A DNA stretch of 64,000 nt from BMS3BBIN04 sp964552465. Lineage in GTDB: Bacteria > Electryoneota > Electryoneia > Electryoneales > Electryoneaceae. A program made the position numbers and the translations under genes. Below are positions 19,259-26,910 of this stretch, in pieces. Position 1 is the stretch's first letter; every line of letters begins with the position of its first letter. Location of the stretch: assembly GCA_964552465.1 (NCBI GenBank), contig CAZKGR010000015.1, positions 1-64,000 on the forward strand, given 5' to 3'. The notes under the pieces are model-generated. The model had not been told where the DNA came from and did no database searches. It saw nothing but the letters and a program-made list of their open reading frames with translations.

Positions 19259-20572
19259 TTACACAGCCGCAGGCTCAGCCTCTTTTTCGGGCTCAGCGTC
19301 ATCCATCGCAGCGACAGGTTCTGCAACAGGTTCCGGCGTGATTACGACCGAACCAAAAGCCTCAACCTTGCCGAATTCACGACCGTTCTGACGCGCCCAG
19401 ACTAACGCCAGTCCACGATACAACATGTGCGCGAACTTGCTGTATGGCATGTACCACAGCAGGAAGAACACAACCACGATGTGGATGTAATACATCGGAT
19501 ACGCGACCGTTGGCATACCTGCCCAACGCAGCAGCCAACTCAGCATACCGGTCGTACCCACCCAGAACACCATCCACATGAACAGCTTGTCAGCGTATCC
19601 ATTGGCACCAGTGCCGTCCGGGTCCGTGTTGTGACGAACCGCCAACATGATTCCACCAATGAACAGGCCCAATCCACCAAACATACCGACAAACTTGATC
19701 GGGTTCGGCAGGTCGGACGGGCCATGACCATACATGAACCACTCACCCTCTATGATGCCAACATGGGTGTTGATCACACGTATCAGTGCCAATCCCGCCG
19801 CTGCTGCAGCCAGGAAGAAACCGTACATCACGAACATGTGCGCGAGTCGGCGGGGACGGTTCTGCCCGCATTCGCCAAAACGCTTGTGGGTTAGAATATC
19901 GACGACCGTCTGTATCAAGGCTGGGACAAACGCCGGTCCACCGCCAGGCGCAGCCGAATGTGACAACTGCTTCCAGAAGCGCATCAATCCGACCGCGGCA
20001 AACATGAAGATTATCAGGTTGCCCGCAATGAACAACATCTCCGTATATCCCGCCGGGACAAACGAGGTCAAATGCACCTCCGGCGTGCTGAAGAATGTGG
20101 AGAGCGTCACCTGCTCATGAATACCGAACTCGTGCTGCAAAGCTTCCTGGTTGAACTCAAGGTTCGCAAAAATCAAACCCGCCACGATCAACATCGGAAT
20201 GAGGAACAGGATCGGTAACGCTGCTGGTGAGGCCAACGCCTTACCCATGAAGCGTGGGAAGGAGAACGTCTCGTAGATGTACGCCCGGATCGCCGCCAGC
20301 ACATCGCCCGGCTTCGCCTCACGTGGGCAACGGGTCGAACAATCATTGCACTGGTGACACAGCCAGATGTCCGGGTCGGAGATCAGCTTGTCCTTCATCC
20401 CCCACTGCGCCCACAACATCTCCTTGCGCGGGAACGGTTTGTCCGCAGGGGACAGATCGCAGACTGTGCTGCACGTCGCGCACTGATAGCACTTCTTCAA
20501 CGTGCCGCCGCCAGCAGCCTGCACACTCTTGATGAACTCAACATCCGGGGACATCGTTAAACGCTCACCCAT
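19259..20572 (-). CDS. QmoC/HdrC-HdrE-like iron-sulfur and cytochrome b membrane subunit
   Basis: A 437-residue inner-membrane oxidoreductase subunit. The N-terminal domain has two [4Fe-4S] motifs of the C-x2-C-x2-C-x3-C type, CYQCATCSTVC and CHQCNDCSTRC, as in HdrC. About six hydrophobic helices follow, the cytochrome-b-like HdrE part, with His residues fit for heme. This fusion is the QmoC arrangement, in which electrons pass between the menaquinone pool and cytoplasmic HdrA-like subunits. ATGATG at 20575/20572 is preferred because AGGAG lies just before; the in-frame ATG at 20587 would bury that site inside the gene. No QmoA, QmoB, HdrA or HdrB is nearby: the upstream gene is divergent. 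The last 40 residues (EPVAEPVAAMDDAEPEKEA) are a charged low-complexity tail. Confidence 0.85.
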   Translation of the reverse strand: MGERLTMSPDVEFIKSVQAAGGGTLKKCYQCATCSTVCDLSPADKPFPRKEMLWAQWGMKDKLISDPDIWLCHQCNDCSTRCPREAKPGDVLAAIRAYIYETFSFPRFMGKALASPAALPILFLIPMLIVAGLIFANLEFNQEALQHEFGIHEQVTLSTFFSTPEVHLTSFVPAGYTEMLFIAGNLIIFMFAAVGLMRFWKQLSHSAAPGGGPAFVPALIQTVVDILTHKRFGECGQNRPRRLAHMFVMYGFFLAAAAAGLALIRVINTHVGIIEGEWFMYGHGPSDLPNPIKFVGMFGGLGLFIGGIMLAVRHNTDPDGTGANGYADKLFMWMVFWVGTTGMLSWLLRWAGMPTVAYPMYYIHIVVVFFLLWYMPYSKFAHMLYRGLALVWARQNGREFGKVEAFGSVVITPEPVAEPVAAMDDAEPEKEAEPAAV

Positions 20573-20878
20573 CATCCTTCTCCTCATAGGGTTCGCTACA
20601 TATCAGTCTATTGTTGTCCATGCAGTCCGCTTGTGAAAGAGGAGTACATGTGGAGATAAAAGATAGAGAAAATTATCCCGTACTGCCAACAGATAGGAGT
20701 GTCTAACCACAAGTCGTTACCCCCGTTGCGATGTCAGACCATGCCTGAGGCCCGGCTAGTCCATCTGTACGCTCGATTTTACCGAACCGGGTAAATCACT
20801 GGCATTTCCATACAGACGCACGTATCTTATGTGTAATCTGAATTATCCTTTATCAAGAATCCTCACTTGAGGTGTCCA
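20573..20878. other. Divergent promoter region
   Basis: About 300 bases between two divergent genes. A palindrome TTTACC-GAACCG-GGTAAA (20778-20795) looks like a possible operator. Otherwise I see no gene and no RNA element. Confidence 0.4.
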
Positions 20879-23800
20879 ATGAATCGCATGATCCACTTGT
20901 TCCTGCTGTCACTCTTCCTGCTTCCGCTCGCTCTGTTTCCCCTTTCCCTCCACGCCCAAACCATCTGGGAACCGGAAACTGGTGTCTCGATTCGGCCACA
21001 TCTTGAACCGCACCCATCAATCGTGCTGCCGGGAAATAATCCTGGTGAGGGGCTTGTCATCTGGGCTCATCCAAACACCACGGACTGGGACTTCCATGCT
21101 CAACTCCTGGATGAAAACGCGGCTCCTCTATGGGAGGACGAGGGACGACCGCTGATCACTGGATCTGGCCATCAGTACAGAGCTTTCGGGTTTGAGACGG
21201 GAGACGGTTGGTTCCTGATTTGGATGAACGAGGACAAGCCGCGGCACAACTATGCTGAAGGACCATTATACTACCAGCGATTTGATGAAAACGGTACCCC
21301 ACTTTGGTCACATCCGCCTGATCCCGCGACGCACGGTGTTCCCTTTCATTCCGACAACCGAATCGTCAAGAACTTCGATTACCTGCTGAGTGAAGACAAC
21401 CTGTTGTATGTCGTGGCCGCAGATAGCGAACCCATTGACTACGATTATGAACTTCGGCTTTACCGCTTACTGTTTGATACCGGCGAGCGTGATCCATCCT
21501 GGCCGGAAGACGGATTGTTACTGACCCAATATCCTGAAACATTGTATGACTATCACGGTCCGCTGAAACTGTTTCCTGATGGCGATGGTGGGGTGATCGT
21601 CATGTGGGACAACACACATGAACTGCTGGCCAAGCGTGTAAATGCCAACGGAGTGTTGGTCTGGGATCACCCTGCGGTGCGTGACATATATTCCGTGGAT
21701 GAGGGCGGCTTGATAAGTGATGGCGAAGGCGGAGTGATTGTTGCGTGGGATCGCAGGAGGCGTTATCAGGATGATTGGTTTTTGCAAGCAATGGTCAACA
21801 GGCTGTATCCAGACGGCTCCTGGGCGGTTGCTGGGCCGGGCGTTCCGATTATTCCTGGATTCAGGGAACATAATAAGGTCGTAGCCGCCGTCCCTTCAGA
21901 TTCGAACTCTTTCATCGTAGTTCTGGATCAGTACGTTGTCCGAGGCAATGATAATGATGTTTTTGTGCAGCGCGTGACCATCAACGGCGATGATGTTGCC
22001 TACGCATGGGATGAGCGCGTGCACATCCAAGATCTCGGAAGATATCAGGACGATTTCGCTATTTCAACAGACGGTTTCGGCGGAATCGCAATGCTTTTGC
22101 ATGACAACGATTACAACACATTTTACCTCCATATTTCAAGTGATGGCGTGTTGTCTTCTGATTATGATCCGTTTTCGCTGATCTATTACGAAGATTTGAT
22201 GGTTGGGTATACAAACCAACATGTCAACGTGGTCGGCATTACCTACCAGGGCCCCTATCTGGAAACACGTTACAGGCTGTACGACCCCGTGAGCGGACTG
22301 ATGCTGACCCCTGATGCTGGGAACACCGTTGTTCGTGGGTTTATCGGAACCATGTCTGAATACAGCGACGCACTGCTCTCGCTTTGGAACGGAGAAGTGC
22401 GCGTATCATGGGATGATGTTCGGTACTACCAAGCCAGCCTGCCTTTCCTGCAGAAGATCACGCTTGACGATGGAGAACTCCTGTTTCAAGACAATGGCAT
22501 CTGCATAATACCTGGCCTCGAAGTTGACACAAACACGTTGAGTCTTGTCGATATGGTGCAGAAAGCTGACCATCAGGGTAATCTCTACTATGGGATCATT
22601 GCCCGACCGGACAGGGAAACATGGCCGGATTACATTTGCCAGAAGCTGGATGCAAATGGAAACGCGCTGTGGGGTGATGCCGGGATGTTGTTTGGGGAAA
22701 ATGTTCAGGTGCGTCCGACAACCACCGGACTGAGAACTGCTCTGGATGAGCAGGGCGGGTTGTTCGCAGCATTCCATTATGCTGATTATGACTTGGATTA
22801 CGAGAGTATCGGCATGGTGTATGTCGCCGCCGATGGAACATCACAATGGGAAAGCGCCGGGTATGACTTCCTTCGTTTGGAAGGAATAGGCGAAGATCCT
22901 AATCCGAAAGGTCTGCGATATGACTCAGAACATCAATTGTTGACCTTACTCTACAGAGAAAACGATGAGCTTCACGCAATTGGAATGAACATTTCTGGCG
23001 AAATCCTGTGGGACACGCTAATTGAACCAGACATGTATCCACACTATTTCGAGATCCACACTTCATCATGGAGTGGATTCTCGTTTATCATCTGGTACGA
23101 TCACGAATTGAACATTCGCGCCCAACTATTAGGTCATCAAGGGATCAAACAATGGGAAGAGGATGGTAGGGTTCTGCATACCACCGAAAATTCTGACATT
23201 CGTGAATTTCATGCCTCCACGCTAGATACAGGTTCGCCGAGCTTCTGGATCGGATTTTCAGATGACGACGCCCGCCAATACATGGTCCAACGATTCGACA
23301 GTGAAGGAAGCCCCATCTTCGATCCTCCGCTCTATTTCCAGAACGCCAATGACGGATTGATCCAAACCTTTCCAGATGGTAGTGCGAACGTCGCTTTGCG
23401 AATGCGGTATGAAATATTGGGTGTTTTCTGCGCGCATGTCGGCCCGAACGGTGAGTACGATGGCAACATCCTGCGTCTCGGATCGGGCGTCAATCACTTT
23501 ATACCCGCGCTGTACGATCACATCTGGGATGGAGAAGACGGATCAATTGTCTTGTGGGCTGAAAACCGCTTGTACGAAGGCTGGGACAGCCCGGGGGCGT
23601 TGTTCACTCAGCGGATTTCGTTCCCAAATACAGGCATAGATGAACATGAAACAAACGCTCTTCCCGACGAATTCTCCATCGATCCGATCTACCCCAACCC
23701 GTTCAACGCCACTGCGACGATATTGCTATCGTTGCCAGCGCCCGGCGAGCTGAATGTTGCTCTGTTCAACGTACTCGGGCAGGAGGTTATGACGGTCGCG

Positions 23801-23935
23801 CACGGTCCGCACATCGCCGGGACACACACACTAACCGTAGACGCGTCCACCCTCGCCAGCGGGATCTATTTCGTACGCGCTGAGATGCCGGATGTCGGAC
23901 ACATCGCAACACGGAAGATCGTGTTGATGAAGTGA
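20879..23935 (+). CDS. Large secreted protein with T9SS sorting domain
   Basis: A 1018-residue secreted protein of unknown activity. The start is ATG 20879, preceded by TTGAGGTG; the frame also opens at a TTG at 20867. The signal peptide is MNRMIHLFLLSLFLLPLALFP... ending in HAQTIW. The body has many loose repeats built on GxGGxxVxWxDxR and on phrases such as DENGTPLWSHP, DANGNALWGDAG and VAADGTSQWESAG, suggesting beta-propeller or beta-sandwich blades. The C-terminus YPNPFNATATILLSLP ... LASGIYFVRAE ... KIVLMK is the T9SS sorting/FlgD-like domain. It resembles the cut-off gene at 1-885. It is transcribed alone. A surface or extracellular location is expected; the role is unknown. Confidence 0.85.
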   Translation: MNRMIHLFLLSLFLLPLALFPLSLHAQTIWEPETGVSIRPHLEPHPSIVLPGNNPGEGLVIWAHPNTTDWDFHAQLLDENAAPLWEDEGRPLITGSGHQYRAFGFETGDGWFLIWMNEDKPRHNYAEGPLYYQRFDENGTPLWSHPPDPATHGVPFHSDNRIVKNFDYLLSEDNLLYVVAADSEPIDYDYELRLYRLLFDTGERDPSWPEDGLLLTQYPETLYDYHGPLKLFPDGDGGVIVMWDNTHELLAKRVNANGVLVWDHPAVRDIYSVDEGGLISDGEGGVIVAWDRRRRYQDDWFLQAMVNRLYPDGSWAVAGPGVPIIPGFREHNKVVAAVPSDSNSFIVVLDQYVVRGNDNDVFVQRVTINGDDVAYAWDERVHIQDLGRYQDDFAISTDGFGGIAMLLHDNDYNTFYLHISSDGVLSSDYDPFSLIYYEDLMVGYTNQHVNVVGITYQGPYLETRYRLYDPVSGLMLTPDAGNTVVRGFIGTMSEYSDALLSLWNGEVRVSWDDVRYYQASLPFLQKITLDDGELLFQDNGICIIPGLEVDTNTLSLVDMVQKADHQGNLYYGIIARPDRETWPDYICQKLDANGNALWGDAGMLFGENVQVRPTTTGLRTALDEQGGLFAAFHYADYDLDYESIGMVYVAADGTSQWESAGYDFLRLEGIGEDPNPKGLRYDSEHQLLTLLYRENDELHAIGMNISGEILWDTLIEPDMYPHYFEIHTSSWSGFSFIIWYDHELNIRAQLLGHQGIKQWEEDGRVLHTTENSDIREFHASTLDTGSPSFWIGFSDDDARQYMVQRFDSEGSPIFDPPLYFQNANDGLIQTFPDGSANVALRMRYEILGVFCAHVGPNGEYDGNILRLGSGVNHFIPALYDHIWDGEDGSIVLWAENRLYEGWDSPGALFTQRISFPNTGIDEHETNALPDEFSIDPIYPNPFNATATILLSLPAPGELNVALFNVLGQEVMTVAHGPHIAGTHTLTVDASTLASGIYFVRAEMPDVGHIATRKIVLMK

Positions 23936-24406
23936 CTCAAAAGCAGGTATGAGTTCTGAGGTGTGAGGAAAAGAAAAATCAAAACCCTAAACACTCATGT
24001 CTGGAGTCTGCCGGAGGAAGCCTGGAGCAACAAACGCAAAACAGATTAACTGCGGATGATCCGCGGTAACCGTCTGCGACGGATTACCACGGGCACCATA
24101 CGCTTGTTCACCGGCATGCGGAGATGCCGGGCTACCTACGACATGAAACCCGGGGTTCCGCCTTCGCTGAAGCTACGGCGGACAGGTCAGCCCCGGGCCA
24201 CTCGACGGATCTATGTTAACTACTGCATGTGGCCTGTCTTGCTACGCAAGGCAGGTTTCCCATACCTACCAGCATGTACCGGACACCCGACTTGACGTAG
24301 CAAATCGGGCCAAATGACATTCTCCAATTTGCTGAACAAATGTATAGCATTCACTCTGTTTCTATCCTACCTTCTGCACACCAGATCATGAACCGTGAGA
24401 GACACG
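23936..24406. repeat. Intergenic cluster of palindromic repeats
   Basis: A gene-free stretch of about 470 bases packed with hairpins. 24041-24100 is a unit also found at 61652-61707 (shared end ACACGGGCACCATA-like). 24149-24197 nests CCCGGGG/CCCCGGG around TCCGCC...GGCGGA with the core TTCGCTGAAGCTACG. 24233-24255 is CCTGTCTTGC-TAC-GCAAGGCAGG. 24286-24309 is CCCGACTTG-ACGTAG-CAAATCGGG, a variant of the palindromes at 25729-25750 and 25837-25859. No open frame with a ribosome site is present. Confidence 0.7.
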
Positions 24407-24772
24407 ATGCCACACCGTTACCGCGAAGACCTGCTCGAATTGTGTGAGGACAAGCTTAAGAGAGAACCGTCCATCGAACGCGCCCAGATGATGGGCCACC
24501 CAGGCTGGCGAATCGTAGCCAACAACAAGTTCTTCCTGATGGTCGGGTCGGACGGTCTGATCATGAAAATGCCGCCCACACTTTACGACAAAGCAATGGC
24601 GCGGGACGATGTCGAAGCGTTCAACCCGATGAATGGCAAGAAGCCAATGGCGACGTGGATCGAATGGATCAAGGGAGATGCGCCAGAATACCATGACGAC
24701 TGGGCGTGGTTTGTCAACGCAGCCATGGAGATGGTCGCATCCGAACCGCCGAACAAGAAGAAGAAATTATAA
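24407..24772 (+). CDS. TfoX/Sxy N-terminal-domain-like protein
   Basis: A small, 121-residue cytoplasmic protein. The pattern MGHPGWRIVANNKFFLMVGSDGLIMKMPP ... AFNPMNGKKPMATWIEW resembles the TfoX N-terminal domain (usually MFGG...GxxFA...LRLP...F.P..GRPM.EW), also related to YjbR-like folds. The C-terminus is a lysine tail. TfoX proteins regulate natural competence in some bacteria, but stand-alone small members are common and of unknown function, so no such role is claimed. ATG 24407 is taken, with GTGAGAG just before it; an in-frame GTG lies at 24395. It stands alone behind the repeat cluster. Confidence 0.6.
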   Translation: MPHRYREDLLELCEDKLKREPSIERAQMMGHPGWRIVANNKFFLMVGSDGLIMKMPPTLYDKAMARDDVEAFNPMNGKKPMATWIEWIKGDAPEYHDDWAWFVNAAMEMVASEPPNKKKKL

Positions 24773-24803
24773 CCACGGAATACACGGAATAATCGGAAAA
24801 ACA

Positions 24804-24832
24804 AGGGGACACTTTGTCCTCAAAGTGTCCCG
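24804..24832. terminator. Bidirectional hairpin between convergent genes
   Basis: GGGACACTTTG-TCCT-CAAAGTGTCCC is a perfect 11-bp stem between the TfoX-like gene and the convergent DUF5683-like gene. There is no T-run, so it may work as a Rho-dependent or structural stop, or be a repeat. Confidence 0.55.
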
Positions 24833-24841
24833 TATAAAGAG

Positions 24842-24867
24842 AGATCCTTCGCTATGCTCAGGATGAC
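24842..24867 (-). repeat. Single family A repeat end
   Basis: AGATCCTTCGCTATGCTCAG... is the reverse complement of the 26-base left end at 16310-16335 with two changes. It lies directly before the stop of the DUF5683-like gene. Confidence 0.65.
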
Positions 24868-24872
24868 AAGTA

Positions 24873-25703
24873 TTACCAATTCACCGTCAATGCCGGGCCA
24901 CGCGTATACTCGTTGAATCCGACACCAAAGCTGAAGCTCGCTTCTTTCGCACGCAGATCCTTCTGACGTTTGCTCAGACCCCGAGTCGCGTCAATCGACG
25001 CCGCGATCCGGTTTAGAACCAACCCGCCGACAAAATAATAAATCCGCCGCTTCGACTCATCCGCCGAAATGCGAATGTCTTTGAACAATTCACGATTTGC
25101 TGTCGTATCCCATTCCCAGTAATCCGCACGGTTGCGATACTGGTCAGCATATTGGCGTTGTTGACGTTGGGCGTCGTTGAACTCGTCCATCGTGTTGTAA
25201 TTGCCAATGTCGACATAGTACTGGTGGTCTGGACTTCCACTAACGCCTGCATGCTGACGGGCAAACGTCATGTAATCATCCTCACCTTCAATCCAATCCT
25301 GACGACTAAGCAGCAACGCCGTCCACAATCCAACCTCGACACCGGAGAAGATCGCACCTCGGATATTCCGTTCGCCGTACCGTTGTCCCCAGCCAGGCAG
25401 CACCGCTGAGCGTAAAAATGCTTCCGATGGTTTCTTACGCAGGTAAGCCTTCTCGTCCACCGTCAACCCGACCTGGTAGACCGGACCCTCTTCGTCATCG
25501 AAGCTGCGTTCTGGTGGTTTCTGACCGTCCGCGAGAAATTCCGAAATCCGATCCGCGGAGCTTACGTCTGCGCTGGTGAGTTGAGCCTGCACGTAGTTAT
25601 CCGACGACACCGCCGGGTCGCGCCACGGAACAGGTGTGTCACTCGCGAACGTCGCGGAAACAGAGACAAACAACAGAATCGATGTGAGAGCTAATCGGAG
25701 CAT
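24873..25703 (-). CDS. DUF5683-like membrane protein (second of a pair)
   Basis: A 276-residue protein. ATG 25703 gives MLRLALTSILLFVSVSATFAS, a good signal peptide; the longer frame runs through a repeat element and is not credible. Two hydrophobic patches carry the family pattern: SAVLPGWGQRYGERNIRGAIFSGVEVGLW and YYFVGGLVLNRIAASIDA. The upstream gene (25870-26910) has the same two patches, so they are paralogs. DUF5683-type proteins are common near envelope and secretion loci in the FCB group; their role is unknown. It is the last gene of the leftward cluster, separated from its paralog by a palindromic insertion at 25725-25864. Confidence 0.75.
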   Translation of the reverse strand: MLRLALTSILLFVSVSATFASDTPVPWRDPAVSSDNYVQAQLTSADVSSADRISEFLADGQKPPERSFDDEEGPVYQVGLTVDEKAYLRKKPSEAFLRSAVLPGWGQRYGERNIRGAIFSGVEVGLWTALLLSRQDWIEGEDDYMTFARQHAGVSGSPDHQYYVDIGNYNTMDEFNDAQRQQRQYADQYRNRADYWEWDTTANRELFKDIRISADESKRRIYYFVGGLVLNRIAASIDATRGLSKRQKDLRAKEASFSFGVGFNEYTRGPALTVNW

Positions 25704-25724
25704 CAGGCGTCCGGTTACTTGTGT

Positions 25725-25864
25725 TTGCCCCGACTTGCTCGCAAGTCGGGATCTCGAAAGTCGAATCCTTGGGGTAACCCCTGCTGACGAAGCCCGCAGG
25801 GGCACCATTCCTTTAAACACTTCAGCACTTCTTCATCCCGACTTGCGAGCAAGTCGGGGCAAAA
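25725..25864. repeat. MITE-like unit with perfect 28-base inverted ends
   Basis: The ends 25725-25752 and 25835-25862 are exact reverse complements, and each is itself a palindrome built on CCCGACTTGC/GCAAGTCGGG. Between them is a further stem (CCCCTGC ... GCAGGGG). There is no coding frame of its own. It separates two paralogous genes within an operon, so it would be transcribed into the operon mRNA as a strong structure. Confidence 0.8.
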
Positions 25865-25869
25865 CAATC

Positions 25870-26910
25870 TTAGAACCTGAACCGCAGGCCGGCGGTTGTG
25901 ACACGTTCGTCATTGTGCCAGATGTTGCCCATTTCCGGTGAAACTTCCAAATCTTTGTTCATCGCACGGACGGTGAAACCTGCGTGTAACGCTGACGCAA
26001 CGTGGTTGACCATGATCACCGAGAAGAACACCGCGCTGCGGTCAAGCAACTGGTTCGACTCATCACGCATGTCGATGTACAAATTGGCTCGCTGGCTTGT
26101 TCCATCCCACTCGTAGCCGACACCAGATGCGTACGAGGCCGCTGCAGGACCCCAAGTACTTGGTTCTTCCGGATTTATGCCCTGTCCAAGCAACCAGTCA
26201 TACCACCCATAACCGAACTGGGTCATGTACTTACCGATGTTCTCGTAGTATTGCTGAGTGCGTTCGTCCGGCAGCTCATGAGTAAAGTTGTCCGGGAGAT
26301 ACGCCAGCTTCGACTGCCAGTCATAATTTTCCCATTCACCCTGTCCACCAGTAAACGGAACTTTGATGTTAGGATCCTGTGCCGCAGCATATTCAACTGC
26401 GCGGTAGACATTTTTGTGATACCATTTATCGGCGTACTTTTCGTAGAAGGTTTCCTTGTCCTCACCCTCCTGCGCGTAGTAGATGGCACCAACCCAACTC
26501 GCGATTTCCAGCGCGAAGAAACCGGCTGCACGCCAGGTTTTGCCCGCGTACATTTCGCCCGCGCCCGGCATGATCGCACTGAGCAACAACGCGCGGCCCG
26601 GATTCTTCTTGTTCGCCTCCATCAACGCAACATCTTCATCACCGGCGGTCACAGTTTCGACTTCGCCATCGTCCGGATCCTGGTCCAGACCCATCGCGAG
26701 ACGGCGGTTCATATCGAATTGGCTGTATGATGAGTTCATGGTCGCATCGTTCCATGCGTCCAGATCCATCTCAGCGTCCAACGCTGGCAGCTCGGACTGA
26801 ACAAAAACCGGTGACAATTCAGCCGTTTCCGCCACGTTGCTCGTAGCGAAGCTCGGGGCCGCGATCAGCGCCATCAGTATCCCCAACAGCGCAAGGTTTC
26901 CGTACTTCAT
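25870..26910 (-). CDS. DUF5683-like secreted/membrane protein (first of a pair)
   Basis: A 346-residue protein with signal peptide MKYGNLALLGILMALIAAPSFA. After an acidic linker comes ALLLSAIMPGAGEMYAGKTWRAAGFFALEIASW, the DUF5683-like motif, and later FSVIMVNHVASALHAGF, matching NRIAAS in the next gene. A long inserted region (about residues 150-260) rich in Trp, Tyr and Asn lies between them. It ends in TAGLRFRF, an aromatic end as in outer-membrane strands. Its start overlaps the stop of the preceding gene (ATGA), so it is made together with the gluzincin/barrel protein and may be its partner (inference). Confidence 0.78.
   Translation of the reverse strand: MKYGNLALLGILMALIAAPSFATSNVAETAELSPVFVQSELPALDAEMDLDAWNDATMNSSYSQFDMNRRLAMGLDQDPDDGEVETVTAGDEDVALMEANKKNPGRALLLSAIMPGAGEMYAGKTWRAAGFFALEIASWVGAIYYAQEGEDKETFYEKYADKWYHKNVYRAVEYAAAQDPNIKVPFTGGQGEWENYDWQSKLAYLPDNFTHELPDERTQQYYENIGKYMTQFGYGWYDWLLGQGINPEEPSTWGPAAASYASGVGYEWDGTSQRANLYIDMRDESNQLLDRSAVFFSVIMVNHVASALHAGFTVRAMNKDLEVSPEMGNIWHNDERVTTAGLRFRF

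Noticed and set aside
24041..24309. Possible CRISPR array
   Set aside because: The hairpins differ from each other and the spacing is irregular; there are no identical direct repeats and no cas genes.
25704..25820. Longer start of the second DUF5683-like protein
   Set aside because: The added residues are encoded by the palindromic repeat at 25725-25864 and precede a normal signal peptide at 25703.
26002..26730. 242-residue open frame on the + strand
   Set aside because: It is antisense to the DUF5683-like gene, whose signal peptide, overlap with the previous gene and family motif are clear.
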